In this document: piece after piece, positions 26,501 to 35,412 of the stretch
How positions within the stretch are numbered: the first letter of the stretch is position 1
Layout: the number at the start of each line of letters is the position of its first letter
NCBI GenBank assembly: GCA_016124745.1
Contig: WGNC01000015.1
Location: 1 to 64,000 of the forward strand
From: Thiobacillus sp.
GTDB taxonomy: Bacteria > Pseudomonadota > Gammaproteobacteria > Burkholderiales > Thiobacillaceae
Reading direction: 5' to 3'
DNA length: 64,000 bases
Translations under genes and position numbers: made by a program
The notes under the pieces: model-generated
What the model was told of the DNA's origin: nothing
Database searches by the model: none
What the model saw: only the letters and a program-made list of their open reading frames with translations

Positions 26501-27841
26501 ATGTTAGAAAATCTCAGTGGACGCCTCGCTGGCGTCGTCAAAACCTTGCGTGGGCAGGCACGCATCACCGAAGCCAACGTGCAGGATACCTTGCGCCAGG
26601 TGCGCCTGGCCCTGCTCGAAGCCGATGTTGCTTTGCCGGTCGTCAAGGATTTCATCGAAGCCGTCAAGACGCGTGCACTGGGTCAGGAAGTGCTCACCAG
26701 CCTGTCTCCCGGCCAAGCGCTGATCGGTATCGTCCACGAAGAACTCACCCGGTTGATGGGTGGCGAGAACGCCGAGCTGAACCTGGCCGCAACGCCGCCC
26801 GCTGTCATCCTGATGGCCGGCCTGCAGGGTTCAGGCAAGACGACCACCAGCGGAAAGCTCGCGCTGCTGCTGAAAACGCGCAAGAAGAAGGTCCTGCTCG
26901 CCTCGGCCGACGTCTACCGCCCTGCCGCCATCGACCAGTTGCGGCAACTCGCCAGGCAGCTCGATGTCAGCTTCTTCGAGGCGGGTGACGAGCGTGACCC
27001 GCTAAGAATCGCGCAGGCCGCTCAGGACTATGCGCGCAAGCAGTTTTACGAGGTACTGATCGTCGATACGGCCGGCCGCCTGGCGATCGACGAGGCGATG
27101 ATGGCCGAAATCAAGGCCCTGCATGCCGCCGTCAAGCCGATTGAAACCTTGTTTGTGGTCGACGCGATGCAGGGCCAGGACGCAGTCAACGTCGCCAAGG
27201 CCTTCAACGAAGCCCTGCCACTCACCGGCATCGTCCTCACCAAGCTCGACGGCGATTCACGCGGTGGTGCCGCGCTGTCGGTGCGGCACATCACAGGCAA
27301 GCCGCTCAAGTTCATTGGCGTCGGCGAAAAACCCAACGCCCTGGAAGCCTTCCACCCCGAGCGCATGGCACAGCGCATCCTCGGCATGGGCGACGTGCTG
27401 TCCCTGATCGAGCAGGCGCAAGGTTCGGTCGACCTCGCCGAGGCCAAGAAACTGGCCGACAAGGTCAAGAAGGGCAAGGATTTCGATCTTGAGGATTTCA
27501 AGGCGCAGATCCAGCAGATGCGCAAAATGGGTGGGCTCTCCGCGCTGATGGACAAGCTGCCCGGTGCCGGACAGATGCAGATGCCGGCCGGCGCTGACGA
27601 AAAGGCCGTCAACCGCGTAGAAGGCATCATCAACAGCATGACCCCGCTAGAGCGCCGCAAGCCTGAAATCCTCAAGGCCTCGCGCAAGCGCCGCATCGCC
27701 GCGGGCGCGGGGGTTCAGGTGCAGGAGGTCAACAAATTGCTGAAGCAGTTCGAGCAGGCGCAGAAAATGATGAAAATGATGGGGAAAGGCGGCCTTTCCA
27801 AAATGATGCGCGGCATGAAAGGCATGCTGCCCGGTATGTGA
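26501..27841 (+). CDS. ffh: Signal recognition particle protein Ffh
   Basis: GTPase that binds 4.5S RNA and signal sequences to target membrane proteins. 446 residues: N domain, G domain with GLQGSGKTTT (about residue 106), DTAGRLAID and TKLDGDSRGG, and a methionine-rich M domain ending MMKMMGKGGLSKMMRGMKG. The usual length. No 4.5S RNA gene was recognised in the window. Confidence 0.97.
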   Translation: MLENLSGRLAGVVKTLRGQARITEANVQDTLRQVRLALLEADVALPVVKDFIEAVKTRALGQEVLTSLSPGQALIGIVHEELTRLMGGENAELNLAATPPAVILMAGLQGSGKTTTSGKLALLLKTRKKKVLLASADVYRPAAIDQLRQLARQLDVSFFEAGDERDPLRIAQAAQDYARKQFYEVLIVDTAGRLAIDEAMMAEIKALHAAVKPIETLFVVDAMQGQDAVNVAKAFNEALPLTGIVLTKLDGDSRGGAALSVRHITGKPLKFIGVGEKPNALEAFHPERMAQRILGMGDVLSLIEQAQGSVDLAEAKKLADKVKKGKDFDLEDFKAQIQQMRKMGGLSALMDKLPGAGQMQMPAGADEKAVNRVEGIINSMTPLERRKPEILKASRKRRIAAGAGVQVQEVNKLLKQFEQAQKMMKMMGKGGLSKMMRGMKGMLPGM

Positions 27842-27852
27842 TTGCCAGCCTG

Positions 27853-27881
27853 CTGGCATATCAGGGTTTTTTGGGTATAAT
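27853..27881 (+). promoter_or_regulatory. Promoter of the rpsP operon
   Basis: CTGGCA (27853-27858), a 17-base spacer, then a perfect TATAAT (27876-27881), 34 bases before rpsP. The -35 box overlaps a short stem TGCCAG/CTGGCA just after the ffh stop. Confidence 0.6.
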
Positions 27882-27915
27882 TCTCGGTTTTCTCCGTTTC
27901 CCGGTGGGTTGAATC

Positions 27916-28167
27916 ATGGTCGTTATTCGTCTTTCGCGCGGCGGCGCCAAAAACCGTCCTTTCTACAACGTGGTGGTGGCCGACTCGCGCTGCCGCCGTG
28001 ATGGCCGCTTCATCGAGCGCGTGGGCTTCTACAATCCCGTTGCCGCTGAAGGCGCCGAATCGATGCGCCTGGATCAGGACCGCATCAGCTACTGGACCAG
28101 CAACGGCGCACAGATGTCCGATACCGTCGCCCGTCTGGTCAAGCAGAACAAGACTGCCACCGCCTGA
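27916..28167 (+). CDS. rpsP: 30S ribosomal protein S16
   Basis: 83-residue S16, full length, with the characteristic start [17 protein letters not shown] and the [15 protein letters not shown] motif. First gene of the rpsP-rimM-trmD-rplS operon conserved across proteobacteria, behind a clear TATAAT promoter. Confidence 0.98.
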   Translation: MVVIRLSRGGAKNRPFYNVVVADSRCRRDGRFIERVGFYNPVAAEGAESMRLDQDRISYWTSNGAQMSDTVARLVKQNKTATA

Positions 28168-28184
28168 TAGAAGTACCGGATCCG

Positions 28185-28691
28185 TTGAACCAGGGCTGCG
28201 ACTGGGTCGTAATGGGGCGCGTCGCCTCCCCGTTCGGCATCAAGGGCTGGATCAAGGTCCAGCCTTACAGTGAAGACCCGGGTGCGCTGATGGACTTCGA
28301 GTCCTGGCGCGTCGGTCGCGGCGAGCAGCAGGTGCATTACAGCGTCGAAGCCATCCAGGACCACGGCAAAGCCCTGGTTGCCAAGCTGGCCGGCGTTGAC
28401 GACCGCGATGCGGCCTATGCCCTGCGCGGGCAGGAAATCTCGGTAGCGAAAAGTGCGTTGCCGCCGCCGCAGGAAAACGAATTTTACTGGTCCGACCTGA
28501 TCGGGCTAACCGTGATCAACGGTGAAGGCGTCGAACTGGGCAAGGTCGACAGCCTGATGGAGAGCGGCGCGAACGATCTGCTGGTTGTCAAAGGCACGCG
28601 CGAGCACCTGATTCCGTTCGTCGCGGCGTTTGTCGGCAAGGTGGACCTGGCAGGCGGAACGATCGAGGTGGACTGGGGCGAAGACTACTGA
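28185..28691 (+). CDS. rimM: 16S rRNA processing protein RimM
   Basis: Assembly factor for the 30S head that binds S19. 168 residues from a TTG at 28185. The core motif MGRVASPFGIKGWIKV follows, then the PRC-barrel with LPPPQENEFYWSDLIGLTV and the DLLVVKG stretch. The first in-frame ATG (28212) would remove nine residues and remains possible. The stop overlaps the trmD start by one base (TGATG). Confidence 0.95.
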   Translation: MNQGCDWVVMGRVASPFGIKGWIKVQPYSEDPGALMDFESWRVGRGEQQVHYSVEAIQDHGKALVAKLAGVDDRDAAYALRGQEISVAKSALPPPQENEFYWSDLIGLTVINGEGVELGKVDSLMESGANDLLVVKGTREHLIPFVAAFVGKVDLAGGTIEVDWGEDY

Positions 28692-29455
28692 TGCGCTTCG
28701 AAGCGGTCACGCTCTTTCCCGAGATGTTCGATGCCGTACTGGATTACGGCATCACCCGGCGGGCGCTGGATCGCGGACTGTACCGGTTCAAGTCCTGGAA
28801 CCCGCGGGACTTCACCGACGACCCGCACCGCACGGTGGACGACCGGCCCTATGGTGGCGGCCCCGGGATGCTGATGCAGGCCGAGCCGCTGGATCGCGCG
28901 TTGAATGCCGTTCAGCAGGATCTGGCCAGAGAAAGTTTGAAGCCGTGGGTGGTGCATTTCTCCCCCAGAGGGCGCCCGCTGACACACCAGCGGGTGATGG
29001 AGATGAAAGACATGGCCGCGCTGGTGTTGCTGTGCGGTCGTTATGAAGGCATAGACGAGCGGCTGTTGCAGCGCCGCGTGGATGAAGAGCTTTCGCTGGG
29101 CGACTTTGTGCTGTCGGGCGGCGAGCTTCCTGCACTGGCATTGATGGATGCAATTATCCGGCAACTGCCTGGCGCGTTGAACGCTGCTGATTCAGCGGTG
29201 GAAGACTCTTTCGCCAACGGTCTGCTCGACTGCCCGCACTTTACCCGGCCCGAGGTATGGCAGGGAATGGCGGTGCCTGAAGTGTTGAAAGGCGGCAACC
29301 ACGCCGCGATCGCCCAATGGCGGTTGCAGCAGAGTCTGACGATCACGGCGACCCATCGCCCCGATCTGCTGGCGAAGCGGGGGTTGTCGAAGCAGGAACA
29401 GGATATTCTCGCGGTGCACCCACCCGGTGCGCCGCAGAACGAAGCGGCCCGGTAA
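28691..29455 (+). CDS. trmD: tRNA (guanine-N1)-methyltransferase
   Basis: Makes m1G37 in tRNAs, preventing frameshifting. 254 residues. Substrate/cofactor motifs of the trefoil-knot fold are present: DDRPYGGGPGMLMQ, LLCGRYEGIDER and SLGDFVLSGGELPAL. Coupled to rimM by an overlapping stop-start. Confidence 0.97.
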   Translation: MRFEAVTLFPEMFDAVLDYGITRRALDRGLYRFKSWNPRDFTDDPHRTVDDRPYGGGPGMLMQAEPLDRALNAVQQDLARESLKPWVVHFSPRGRPLTHQRVMEMKDMAALVLLCGRYEGIDERLLQRRVDEELSLGDFVLSGGELPALALMDAIIRQLPGALNAADSAVEDSFANGLLDCPHFTRPEVWQGMAVPEVLKGGNHAAIAQWRLQQSLTITATHRPDLLAKRGLSKQEQDILAVHPPGAPQNEAAR

Positions 29456-29547
29456 TCCAGGGCCAATGTGAAACGGCGTGACGTCCGCCCGGTGGTCTGA
29501 TTGACCCGGTGGTGCACCTCTCGCGCCAGATGCAAGGAAACATCATC

Positions 29548-29931
29548 ATGAACATCATCGAGCAACTCGAACAGGAAGAAATCGCCCGCCTGGGCAAGAG
29601 CCTCCCCGATTTCGCCCCCGGCGATACTGTCGTCGTCCAGGTGAAAGTGAAGGAAGGCAACCGCGAGCGTCTGCAGGCCTATGAAGGCGTCGTCATCGCC
29701 AAGCGCAACCGCGGCCTCAATTCCGCTTTCACCGTGCGCAAGATTTCCGCCGGCGAAGGCGTAGAGCGCACCTTCCAGACCCACTCGCCATTGGTCGCCA
29801 GTGTCGAAGTCAAGCGCCGCGGTGACGTACGCCGTGCCAAGCTGTACTACCTGCGCGAGCGTTCCGGCAAGTCCGCCCGCATCAAGGAAAAGCTGCCCGC
29901 CCGCAAGGCTGCAACCAAGGCAGCTGAATAA
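29548..29931 (+). CDS. rplS: 50S ribosomal protein L19
   Basis: 127-residue L19 with the conserved [18 protein letters not shown] and [11 protein letters not shown] segments. The ATG at 29548 follows AAGGAAA and starts MNIIEQLE; an upstream in-frame start is not supported. Last gene of the rpsP operon and followed by a strong terminator. Confidence 0.97.
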   Translation: MNIIEQLEQEEIARLGKSLPDFAPGDTVVVQVKVKEGNRERLQAYEGVVIAKRNRGLNSAFTVRKISAGEGVERTFQTHSPLVASVEVKRRGDVRRAKLYYLRERSGKSARIKEKLPARKAATKAAE

Positions 29932-29954
29932 GCAGCCGCCACGCAGCACAACGC

Positions 29955-29983
29955 AAAACGCCCGCACATCGCGGGCGTTTTTG
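29955..29983 (+). terminator. Terminator of the rpsP-rplS operon
   Basis: Stem AACGCCCGC / GCGGGCGTT with a 5-base loop and a T5 run, preceded by a matching A-tract. It starts 24 bases after the rplS stop. Confidence 0.88.
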
Positions 29984-30063
29984 TCTGAGGAGCATGCGTC
30001 GGCTTTCCTGGCCTCAGTCCCACATCGCCTTGATTAGCCTATGCCTCGGCTAGAATGAGACGC

Positions 30064-30534
30064 ATGCCTGTCTACGATGCCATCCTTCCAGCGCCCATGT
30101 GCCGCCTCGGTGCCTGCTTCACCGGCGAAGCGCTGACGCGGCTGGATTTCCTGCCGGCCGGCACGCCCACAATTCACCCAGACGATGAACGGGGACGCCA
30201 TTTGGCACGCGAGTTCGCTGCCTACTGGGACAATCCCGGCCACCCGTTTGACTTGCTGTTCGTACCGTTCGGTACACCGTTCCAGTTGCGGGTGTGGCAT
30301 GGACTGATGCGCATTCCGGCGGGACAGTCGGTGACCTACGGCGCACTCGCGCAACGGCTCGGTACGGCCGCACGTGCGGTAGGCCAGGCATGCGGCGCCA
30401 ATCCCCTGCCGATCGTGATCCCCTGCCACCGCGTGGTGGCGGCACACGGGCTGGGGGGCTTCATGCATGCCTCATCGGGGGCACCGCTCGATGTGAAAAC
30501 CTGGCTGCTGGCGCATGAACGACACACTGATTGA
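30064..30534 (+). CDS. ogt: Methylated-DNA-[protein]-cysteine S-methyltransferase
   Basis: Suicide enzyme that transfers O6-alkyl groups from guanine to its own cysteine. 156 residues. The C-terminal domain shows RIPAGQSVTYGALAQRLG, the recognition helix with RAVGQACGANP, and the acceptor motif PCHRVV. An ATG at 30055 would add three residues. The 3' end overlaps xerD by 20 bases, so the two are probably co-transcribed. Confidence 0.92.
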   Translation: MPVYDAILPAPMCRLGACFTGEALTRLDFLPAGTPTIHPDDERGRHLAREFAAYWDNPGHPFDLLFVPFGTPFQLRVWHGLMRIPAGQSVTYGALAQRLGTAARAVGQACGANPLPIVIPCHRVVAAHGLGGFMHASSGAPLDVKTWLLAHERHTD

Positions 30535-31405
30535 CCGTTTCTGCGATCACCTGTGGCTGGAAGACGGGCTAGCGAATCTGACGCTTGCAGCCTACCGGCG
30601 GGACCTGACCGCCTTCGGTCACTGGCTCGGGCGGGAGCGCAATCAAGCCTTGAATGCGGCCGCTTCTGGCGACGTCGAGGCCTGGCTGGCGTGGCGCTTC
30701 GCCCGGCATGCGCGGCCACGCAGCGCGGCACGCTACACGTCGGCCTTGAAACGTTTCTATCGCTATCTGCTGCGCGAGAACCTGATCGCGGCCGACCCTA
30801 CCCTGAACCTCGATAGTCCGAAGCTGCCACGCGCCTTGCCCAAGACGCTGACCGAGGCTGACGTGGAATGCCTGCTCGACAGCGCCAACACGAGCACCTC
30901 ATTGGGCCTGCGGGACCGTGCGATGCTGGAAACACTGTATGCAACCGGCCTGCGGGTATCGGAACTGGTGGGGCTGAAAATGACGGCGGTGAATCTCAAC
31001 GATGGCGTGCTGCGGGTGACAGGAAAGGGCAACAAGGACCGTCTGGTCCCGCTGGGAGAGGAAGCGGTACAGTGGCTGCGACGCTATCTGGACGAAGCGC
31101 GCCCGTTGCTGCTGGCAAATAAGCTGTGCGACCAGGTATTCGTCACCGCACGCGGCAGCGGCATGACGCGGCAGGCGTTCTGGTATCTGATCAAGCGGTG
31201 CGCGCGCGCCGCGGGCATCAGCCGCCCACTGTCACCGCATACGCTGCGCCACGCCTTCGCTACCCATCTGCTGAACCATGGCGCGGACCTGCGCGTGGTG
31301 CAAATGCTGCTCGGCCACAGCGACATTTCAACCACGCAGATTTACACCCACGTGGCACGCGAGCGCCTGAAGCAACTCCACGCGCAGCACCATCCGCGTG
31401 GCTGA
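30515..31405 (+). CDS. xerD: Tyrosine recombinase XerD
   Basis: Site-specific recombinase that, with XerC, resolves chromosome dimers at dif. 296 residues, normal for XerD. An N-terminal SAM-like domain (about 1-100) precedes the catalytic domain with TGLRVSELVGL, HTLRHAFATHLLNHGADLR, LLGHSDISTTQIYTHV (Arg, His-X-X-Arg, His and the nucleophilic Tyr). The context (an alkyltransferase gene, no integrase neighbours) fits a housekeeping recombinase rather than a phage integrase. No dif site was recognised. Confidence 0.93.
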   Translation: MNDTLIDRFCDHLWLEDGLANLTLAAYRRDLTAFGHWLGRERNQALNAAASGDVEAWLAWRFARHARPRSAARYTSALKRFYRYLLRENLIAADPTLNLDSPKLPRALPKTLTEADVECLLDSANTSTSLGLRDRAMLETLYATGLRVSELVGLKMTAVNLNDGVLRVTGKGNKDRLVPLGEEAVQWLRRYLDEARPLLLANKLCDQVFVTARGSGMTRQAFWYLIKRCARAAGISRPLSPHTLRHAFATHLLNHGADLRVVQMLLGHSDISTTQIYTHVARERLKQLHAQHHPRG

Positions 31406-31423
31406 CCTGCTACCACCCACAGT

Positions 31424-32431
31424 CTAGGGCGTCTTGATGCGCTCCATCAGATAGCACAGGCAATCCTGCCGGATCACGCGTTCATCTCGCGTGAGCATGG
31501 CCGGCATCAGGGGCTGCCTGAGCGCGATCTCATCCTGGCGGTAGTCGAACAGACGCGGGCCGACTTCTACTCCGTTTTCATCCAGCACCTGCAGTCTCGC
31601 CGCACTGCCCGGCCGAATCCGGCCCAGCCGTTCACCGTGCTTCAGTTCGCGAAAATTGAAATGATCCAGTTCCGGTACAAAATCGATATCCGCGTCCGCG
31701 GCGCCGAAGCCGAAGCTTGCCTGATCCGGCACCTTGACTGTGGCCACGGTATGAAACAGGTCGATATCGTGGGGTGCCACCGGATGCACGGGAAATTCGG
31801 ACAAATGCAGGCAGTCCTCGATATAGGCGGCGGCGTGTTCCACGCTGCCGGGCGTCCCCGGCTTGCCGCACTCCACAGTGACCGACGGACACAGTTCGGC
31901 GAATGCCGCCGACTGCACGCCGCGCGGCCGGATGAAATACACCACGATGCGCGAGAACAGCAGGGCCAGATGCAGGAAGTGGTGCTCGAGACGATTCACG
32001 CAGGCGTAATGCGGATTGAGGCCGGTGTTGTTATGGATGTCGATACTGGCAAATACCCCACGCACACGCATCGCATCGACCACCTGTTGCATCATCGCCG
32101 ATTCTGCCGAATGCAACTCCTCGCTCCCCGGCCAAACCCGGTTGTAATCCGGCTGGCCGTCGAGCCGGCGCACTCCTGAACGGGCAGCCTCGACGTTGCC
32201 GATGAACAACGACAACGCGCGCGGCAGTTCAGCCGCCGCGTATTTCCGCAACACCGATTGCGCTGCCAGCCAGCCGGTGTCCTCGTTGCCGTGCAGCAGT
32301 ACCGCGACGAACAGCGGCGGCGTCCGCCGTCCCGGCAGATGTATCAGCGCCGGCCCCGGCAACACCTCGCCCAGCCGGGAAGCGGGTGTATCCAACAGCC
32401 CGGAGGGCAGGGCATCGTATTGCGTCAACAT
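31424..32431 (-). CDS. M14-family (AstE/aspartoacylase-like) deacylase A
   Basis: Predicted zinc carboxypeptidase-fold deacylase of 335 residues. Zinc-binding HGNED in AVLLHGNEDTG, then SIDIHNNTG, and a VECGKPG segment carrying the likely catalytic Glu. The substrate is not evident; the family removes acyl groups from amino acids (succinylglutamate, N-acetylaspartate). The ATG at 32431 was chosen because GGAG lies 7 bases upstream and the codon overlaps the ligase stop as TGATG. Third gene of the macro/ligase/deacylase operon. It differs clearly from the second M14 gene at 34456-35412. Confidence 0.85.
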   Translation of the reverse strand: MLTQYDALPSGLLDTPASRLGEVLPGPALIHLPGRRTPPLFVAVLLHGNEDTGWLAAQSVLRKYAAAELPRALSLFIGNVEAARSGVRRLDGQPDYNRVWPGSEELHSAESAMMQQVVDAMRVRGVFASIDIHNNTGLNPHYACVNRLEHHFLHLALLFSRIVVYFIRPRGVQSAAFAELCPSVTVECGKPGTPGSVEHAAAYIEDCLHLSEFPVHPVAPHDIDLFHTVATVKVPDQASFGFGAADADIDFVPELDHFNFRELKHGERLGRIRPGSAARLQVLDENGVEVGPRLFDYRQDEIALRQPLMPAMLTRDERVIRQDCLCYLMERIKTP

Positions 32432-33864
32432 CAAAGGCTCCATTCATGCACCGGGGCGCCGGCGCGCTGGTTGTCCAGGTAGTCGTCCATCATTCGATGC
32501 ACATCGCCCCCCAACCGATCGAGCCGGCGCAACTGCCAGTCGGCCCCGGTCTGGCCGCTGCGCACCCGGGCTTCGAGTACGCCCAGATAACGTTCGATCT
32601 CGGCCTCCGGCAGGCCGAATTCGCGCAGGCCGTGTTGCGCCAGCGGCATTCCGATCTGCAGGACGAAATCACGTGCGGGGTATCGATTGCCATCCAGCCA
32701 GGTCAGTTCGGCCTGGAGTCCATGACGGGCGGCAGCATAGAAATTGGCGCGCGCAACAGCGAAGGGCAGATCTGCCTCTGCGGCGCGGGGCCGCCGCGCC
32801 AGCGCATGCACCAGACCAAAATTCAGCGCTGCATTGGCGACCATGTCCAGCACCGTGGGGCCGCTCGGCAGCACCCGCTGTTCCAGTCGGACATGCGCCT
32901 GCCCGGCGGTGTCGAAGCCGATCAGCGGCCGCACCCAGCGCCAGATGGCGCCGTTGTGTAGCCGCAGATGCGGGTAACGCGATGGCGGTTCCACAAGCGG
33001 CATCGGCAGTAGCACCGGATAGTGTTCGAGGTTTTCGTCGAACAGTTCCAGCAGGCTGCTCGCCACATAGCCGCGACCGAACGTGACGCGCCGCAGCGTC
33101 GGTTCTGCCAGCCCGGCAAAGCCACCCAGTTCCACTGATTGCTCGAACAGCGGCACGCGGGTTTCCCGCCACAGGCGCTGACCGAACAGCAGTGGTGAAT
33201 TGACCGCTACTGCCAGCAAAGGCGCACAACAGATCAGCGAAGCGTTGTAGTAGCGTCCCGCCTGATCGAACGGCACCTGCAGATGCAGTTGGAACGAGGT
33301 GGTCGCGGCTTCCAGCATCACGTCGGGGCGGCTCAGACGCAAATGATCCTCGCCCTCGATATCGATGCGGATGGGAGCGCCATCGCGCTGCCGCAACACC
33401 TGCGCATTGAGCACGTCGAAACGCTTCATCACCGACATGTTGGCCAGGCACAGATCCTCGTTGCGAATGGTGGGCAGGATGCCGATCATCGCCAGCACCG
33501 TATCCATGCCATGCGCCACCCGCTGGCACCGGTCCAAGGTGGCCAGCAGGGATTCCTCCATGGCCGCCAGCAATCCCGCACCCACTTCCAGCGGCGGCGC
33601 GTTCAGTTCGACGTTGAAACGGGATAGTTCGGGTACGACCAGCGGATCGTTCAGCGCCCGCAGATAGGCCTCATTGACCGGATTGGGCAGTCCACTGTGA
33701 TCGAGCAGCCAGGCTTCGAGTTCAAACCCGGCGACGTAGCGGGAGTCCGGAAAACCTCCGGATTTTTCGAATGACCGCAGTGCCGCAGTTTCGTCCGCCA
33801 ACTTGCCAGCAAAGCACTGGAAGTCGTCTTCCGAAAACCGTGTGCGCTCGATCTCCTGGCCCAT
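32431..33864 (-). CDS. GCS2-family glutamate-cysteine ligase-like protein
   Basis: 477 residues resembling the carboxylate-amine ligase (GCS2/YbdK) fold. An N-terminal metal/substrate motif GFELEAWLLD, ELNAPPLEVG, a central FQLHLQVPFDQAGRYYNASL and LEQRVLPSGPTVLDMVANAA are visible. Such enzymes join an amine to the gamma-carboxyl of glutamate or similar acids with ATP; the true substrate here is unknown and it need not make glutathione. It sits 11 bases after the macro-domain gene and is coupled to an M14 deacylase, suggesting one pathway. Confidence 0.8.
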   Translation of the reverse strand: MGQEIERTRFSEDDFQCFAGKLADETAALRSFEKSGGFPDSRYVAGFELEAWLLDHSGLPNPVNEAYLRALNDPLVVPELSRFNVELNAPPLEVGAGLLAAMEESLLATLDRCQRVAHGMDTVLAMIGILPTIRNEDLCLANMSVMKRFDVLNAQVLRQRDGAPIRIDIEGEDHLRLSRPDVMLEAATTSFQLHLQVPFDQAGRYYNASLICCAPLLAVAVNSPLLFGQRLWRETRVPLFEQSVELGGFAGLAEPTLRRVTFGRGYVASSLLELFDENLEHYPVLLPMPLVEPPSRYPHLRLHNGAIWRWVRPLIGFDTAGQAHVRLEQRVLPSGPTVLDMVANAALNFGLVHALARRPRAAEADLPFAVARANFYAAARHGLQAELTWLDGNRYPARDFVLQIGMPLAQHGLREFGLPEAEIERYLGVLEARVRSGQTGADWQLRRLDRLGGDVHRMMDDYLDNQRAGAPVHEWSL

Positions 33865-33875
33865 GGACGTATGCG

Positions 33876-34364
33876 TCAGGCTGGTTCGCTGGCCTGCTCG
33901 TTCTTGTGATACGTCACATAGATATAAACCGGTATGGACAGATCGCCGAGGTGTTTGTCGATCAGGGGACGCACTTCATCCCAGTTCATGCCTCCGACAC
34001 CAGTGGCCAGTCGCGGCAATGCAAGACTTGTCACGCTCTCAGCCTCAGCCCATTTACGCAAGGCTTTCAGCGCATGATTGAGATTCTCGGCCGACGCATG
34101 CCCGGGCTTCGCACCGTGATCGTAGGCCGCGTCCTGGGTGAACAGCGACACCACGTGCCTGCCTTCCGCGCTGGCCCAAGCCCACAACTCGCCGGCCTTG
34201 GGGTGAGTCGCGTGGCAGTAATGACGAAAATCCTTGTACATCGCCGGCCAACTCTCACGCAGGGCCAGCGCCAGTCCCTGATTGTAGCTGTCGTTCGGCG
34301 CCACGCCATGCGCAATGGCCTGTGCACCGGATAAAAGAATATCCCCGCTTACTTCGTGCAGCAT
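33876..34364 (-). CDS. Macro-domain protein
   Basis: Single macro domain of 162 residues, a fold that binds or hydrolyses ADP-ribose derivatives. Visible motifs are VSGDILLSGAQAIAHGVAPND at the start (distal-ribose loop area) and LALPRLATGVGGMNWDEV near the end (phosphate loop). It resembles the ALC1/TARG-like branch more than MacroD (inference). It is first in an operon with a GCS2-like ligase and an M14 deacylase, and has a good promoter of its own. No ADP-ribosyltransferase toxin gene is adjacent. Confidence 0.82.
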   Translation of the reverse strand: MLHEVSGDILLSGAQAIAHGVAPNDSYNQGLALALRESWPAMYKDFRHYCHATHPKAGELWAWASAEGRHVVSLFTQDAAYDHGAKPGHASAENLNHALKALRKWAEAESVTSLALPRLATGVGGMNWDEVRPLIDKHLGDLSIPVYIYVTYHKNEQASEPA

Positions 34365-34395
34365 AGTGATCCCTTCCTAAAGGTTAAATTTGTTA

Positions 34396-34425
34396 ATCAT
34401 ACCCGCTTATCTTTTTATAAATCAA
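34396..34425 (-). promoter_or_regulatory. Promoter of the macro/ligase/deacylase operon
   Basis: On the minus strand: TTGATT (34420-34425), an 18-base spacer, TATGAT (34396-34401), then an AT-rich leader with AGGAAGG just before the macro-domain ATG. Both boxes match the sigma-70 consensus at four or five of six positions. Confidence 0.65.
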
Positions 34426-34455
34426 CCCGAGGGGACGGGGTGTCGGTGGACCTGT

Positions 34456-35412
34456 TTACACACGGGCGCTGCGTCTGGCGAGATAAAACCACTCCTGTCC
34501 CGGCAGCGCATTGGGGTTGGGGAAAACGATGTAGCCGTCACGATCCGCCAATACCGGTACACCATCGTGACGTACGCCAATGACTTCGCCTGCACGCAGT
34601 CGATCGAAGCTTGCCCAGTCCCGAAAAAACCGGTCGCCTGCATGGTCGCGATCGGTGACCTGATAGAGCCGCAGCGCCTCGGTGTCGCTCACGGCCGCCG
34701 GCACAGGCGCCGAACTCAGCCGCAGATGGGCCAGCGCGTTGTGGATTGCCCGATAGGCCACATCCGGCGCAGCGGGGTCGTCATGCTGGCCGCACTCGAG
34801 CGTGAGTGCGATGCCGCCCTGTGCACGCATGAATTCGGTGGTCCCCACGCCGTAATGCACATCGGCTTCGCGTGCCGACACGCCGGCTGCCAGGCGGCGT
34901 GCGACGCCTGCGGCATAGGTATCGAGCCAGCCATCGACGAAGCGATGCACGCCCAGGCATTGCGCCAGCGCAGTTTCCTCGGTCGCACGCGCGAAAGGCT
35001 CCAGCGTTCCGCCGTTGTTTTCCGGGCCCAGCATGACGAAGGGGGCGCCCGCAGTGTGAAACGAGTGCAGGTCGAGCAGCGCATCGTGTTGCGCGAGCAG
35101 CGGACACAGCCAATTGGCGATGCGATCTTCGAATTCGACGGGTGTCCGGGTCGGCATGAGATTGCGGTTGAGGTTGCGGTCGCCCATGCGTTGATGGCGT
35201 GCGTACGCCAAGGGATTGGTAACCGGGACGAAGGTGACCGTGCCAGCGTCGATACCCAACCGCGCTGACTCGATCTCGCCGATCACGCGGCGAATCGCCT
35301 GCGTGCCACACGTCTCGTTTCCATGCACGGCACCCAGCACAACCAGGCGCGCGCCAGGTGCGAGACCGGTAAACGACAACGACTCGAAGTGCAGCGATCC
35401 GGATTCAATCAT
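34456..35412 (-). CDS. M14-family (AstE/aspartoacylase-like) deacylase B
   Basis: 318 residues of the succinylglutamate desuccinylase/aspartoacylase family. Zinc and catalytic motifs are GAVHGNETCG, NLNRNLMP, LLDLHSFH and LTLECGQHDD. It overlaps the TauE/SafE gene by 8 bases and so belongs to the folB-tauE operon. Its sequence motifs differ from those of deacylase A at 31424-32431, so the two are paralogues with probably different substrates. Substrate not determined from the sequence. Confidence 0.87.
   Translation of the reverse strand: MIESGSLHFESLSFTGLAPGARLVVLGAVHGNETCGTQAIRRVIGEIESARLGIDAGTVTFVPVTNPLAYARHQRMGDRNLNRNLMPTRTPVEFEDRIANWLCPLLAQHDALLDLHSFHTAGAPFVMLGPENNGGTLEPFARATEETALAQCLGVHRFVDGWLDTYAAGVARRLAAGVSAREADVHYGVGTTEFMRAQGGIALTLECGQHDDPAAPDVAYRAIHNALAHLRLSSAPVPAAVSDTEALRLYQVTDRDHAGDRFFRDWASFDRLRAGEVIGVRHDGVPVLADRDGYIVFPNPNALPGQEWFYLARRSARV

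Noticed and set aside
30515-31405. Phage or island integrase
   Set aside because: Length and motifs fit XerD, and no mobile-element genes surround it.
33876-34364. DarTG-type toxin-antitoxin system
   Set aside because: The macro protein is alone; no DarT-like ADP-ribosyltransferase is adjacent, and its neighbours are a ligase and a deacylase.
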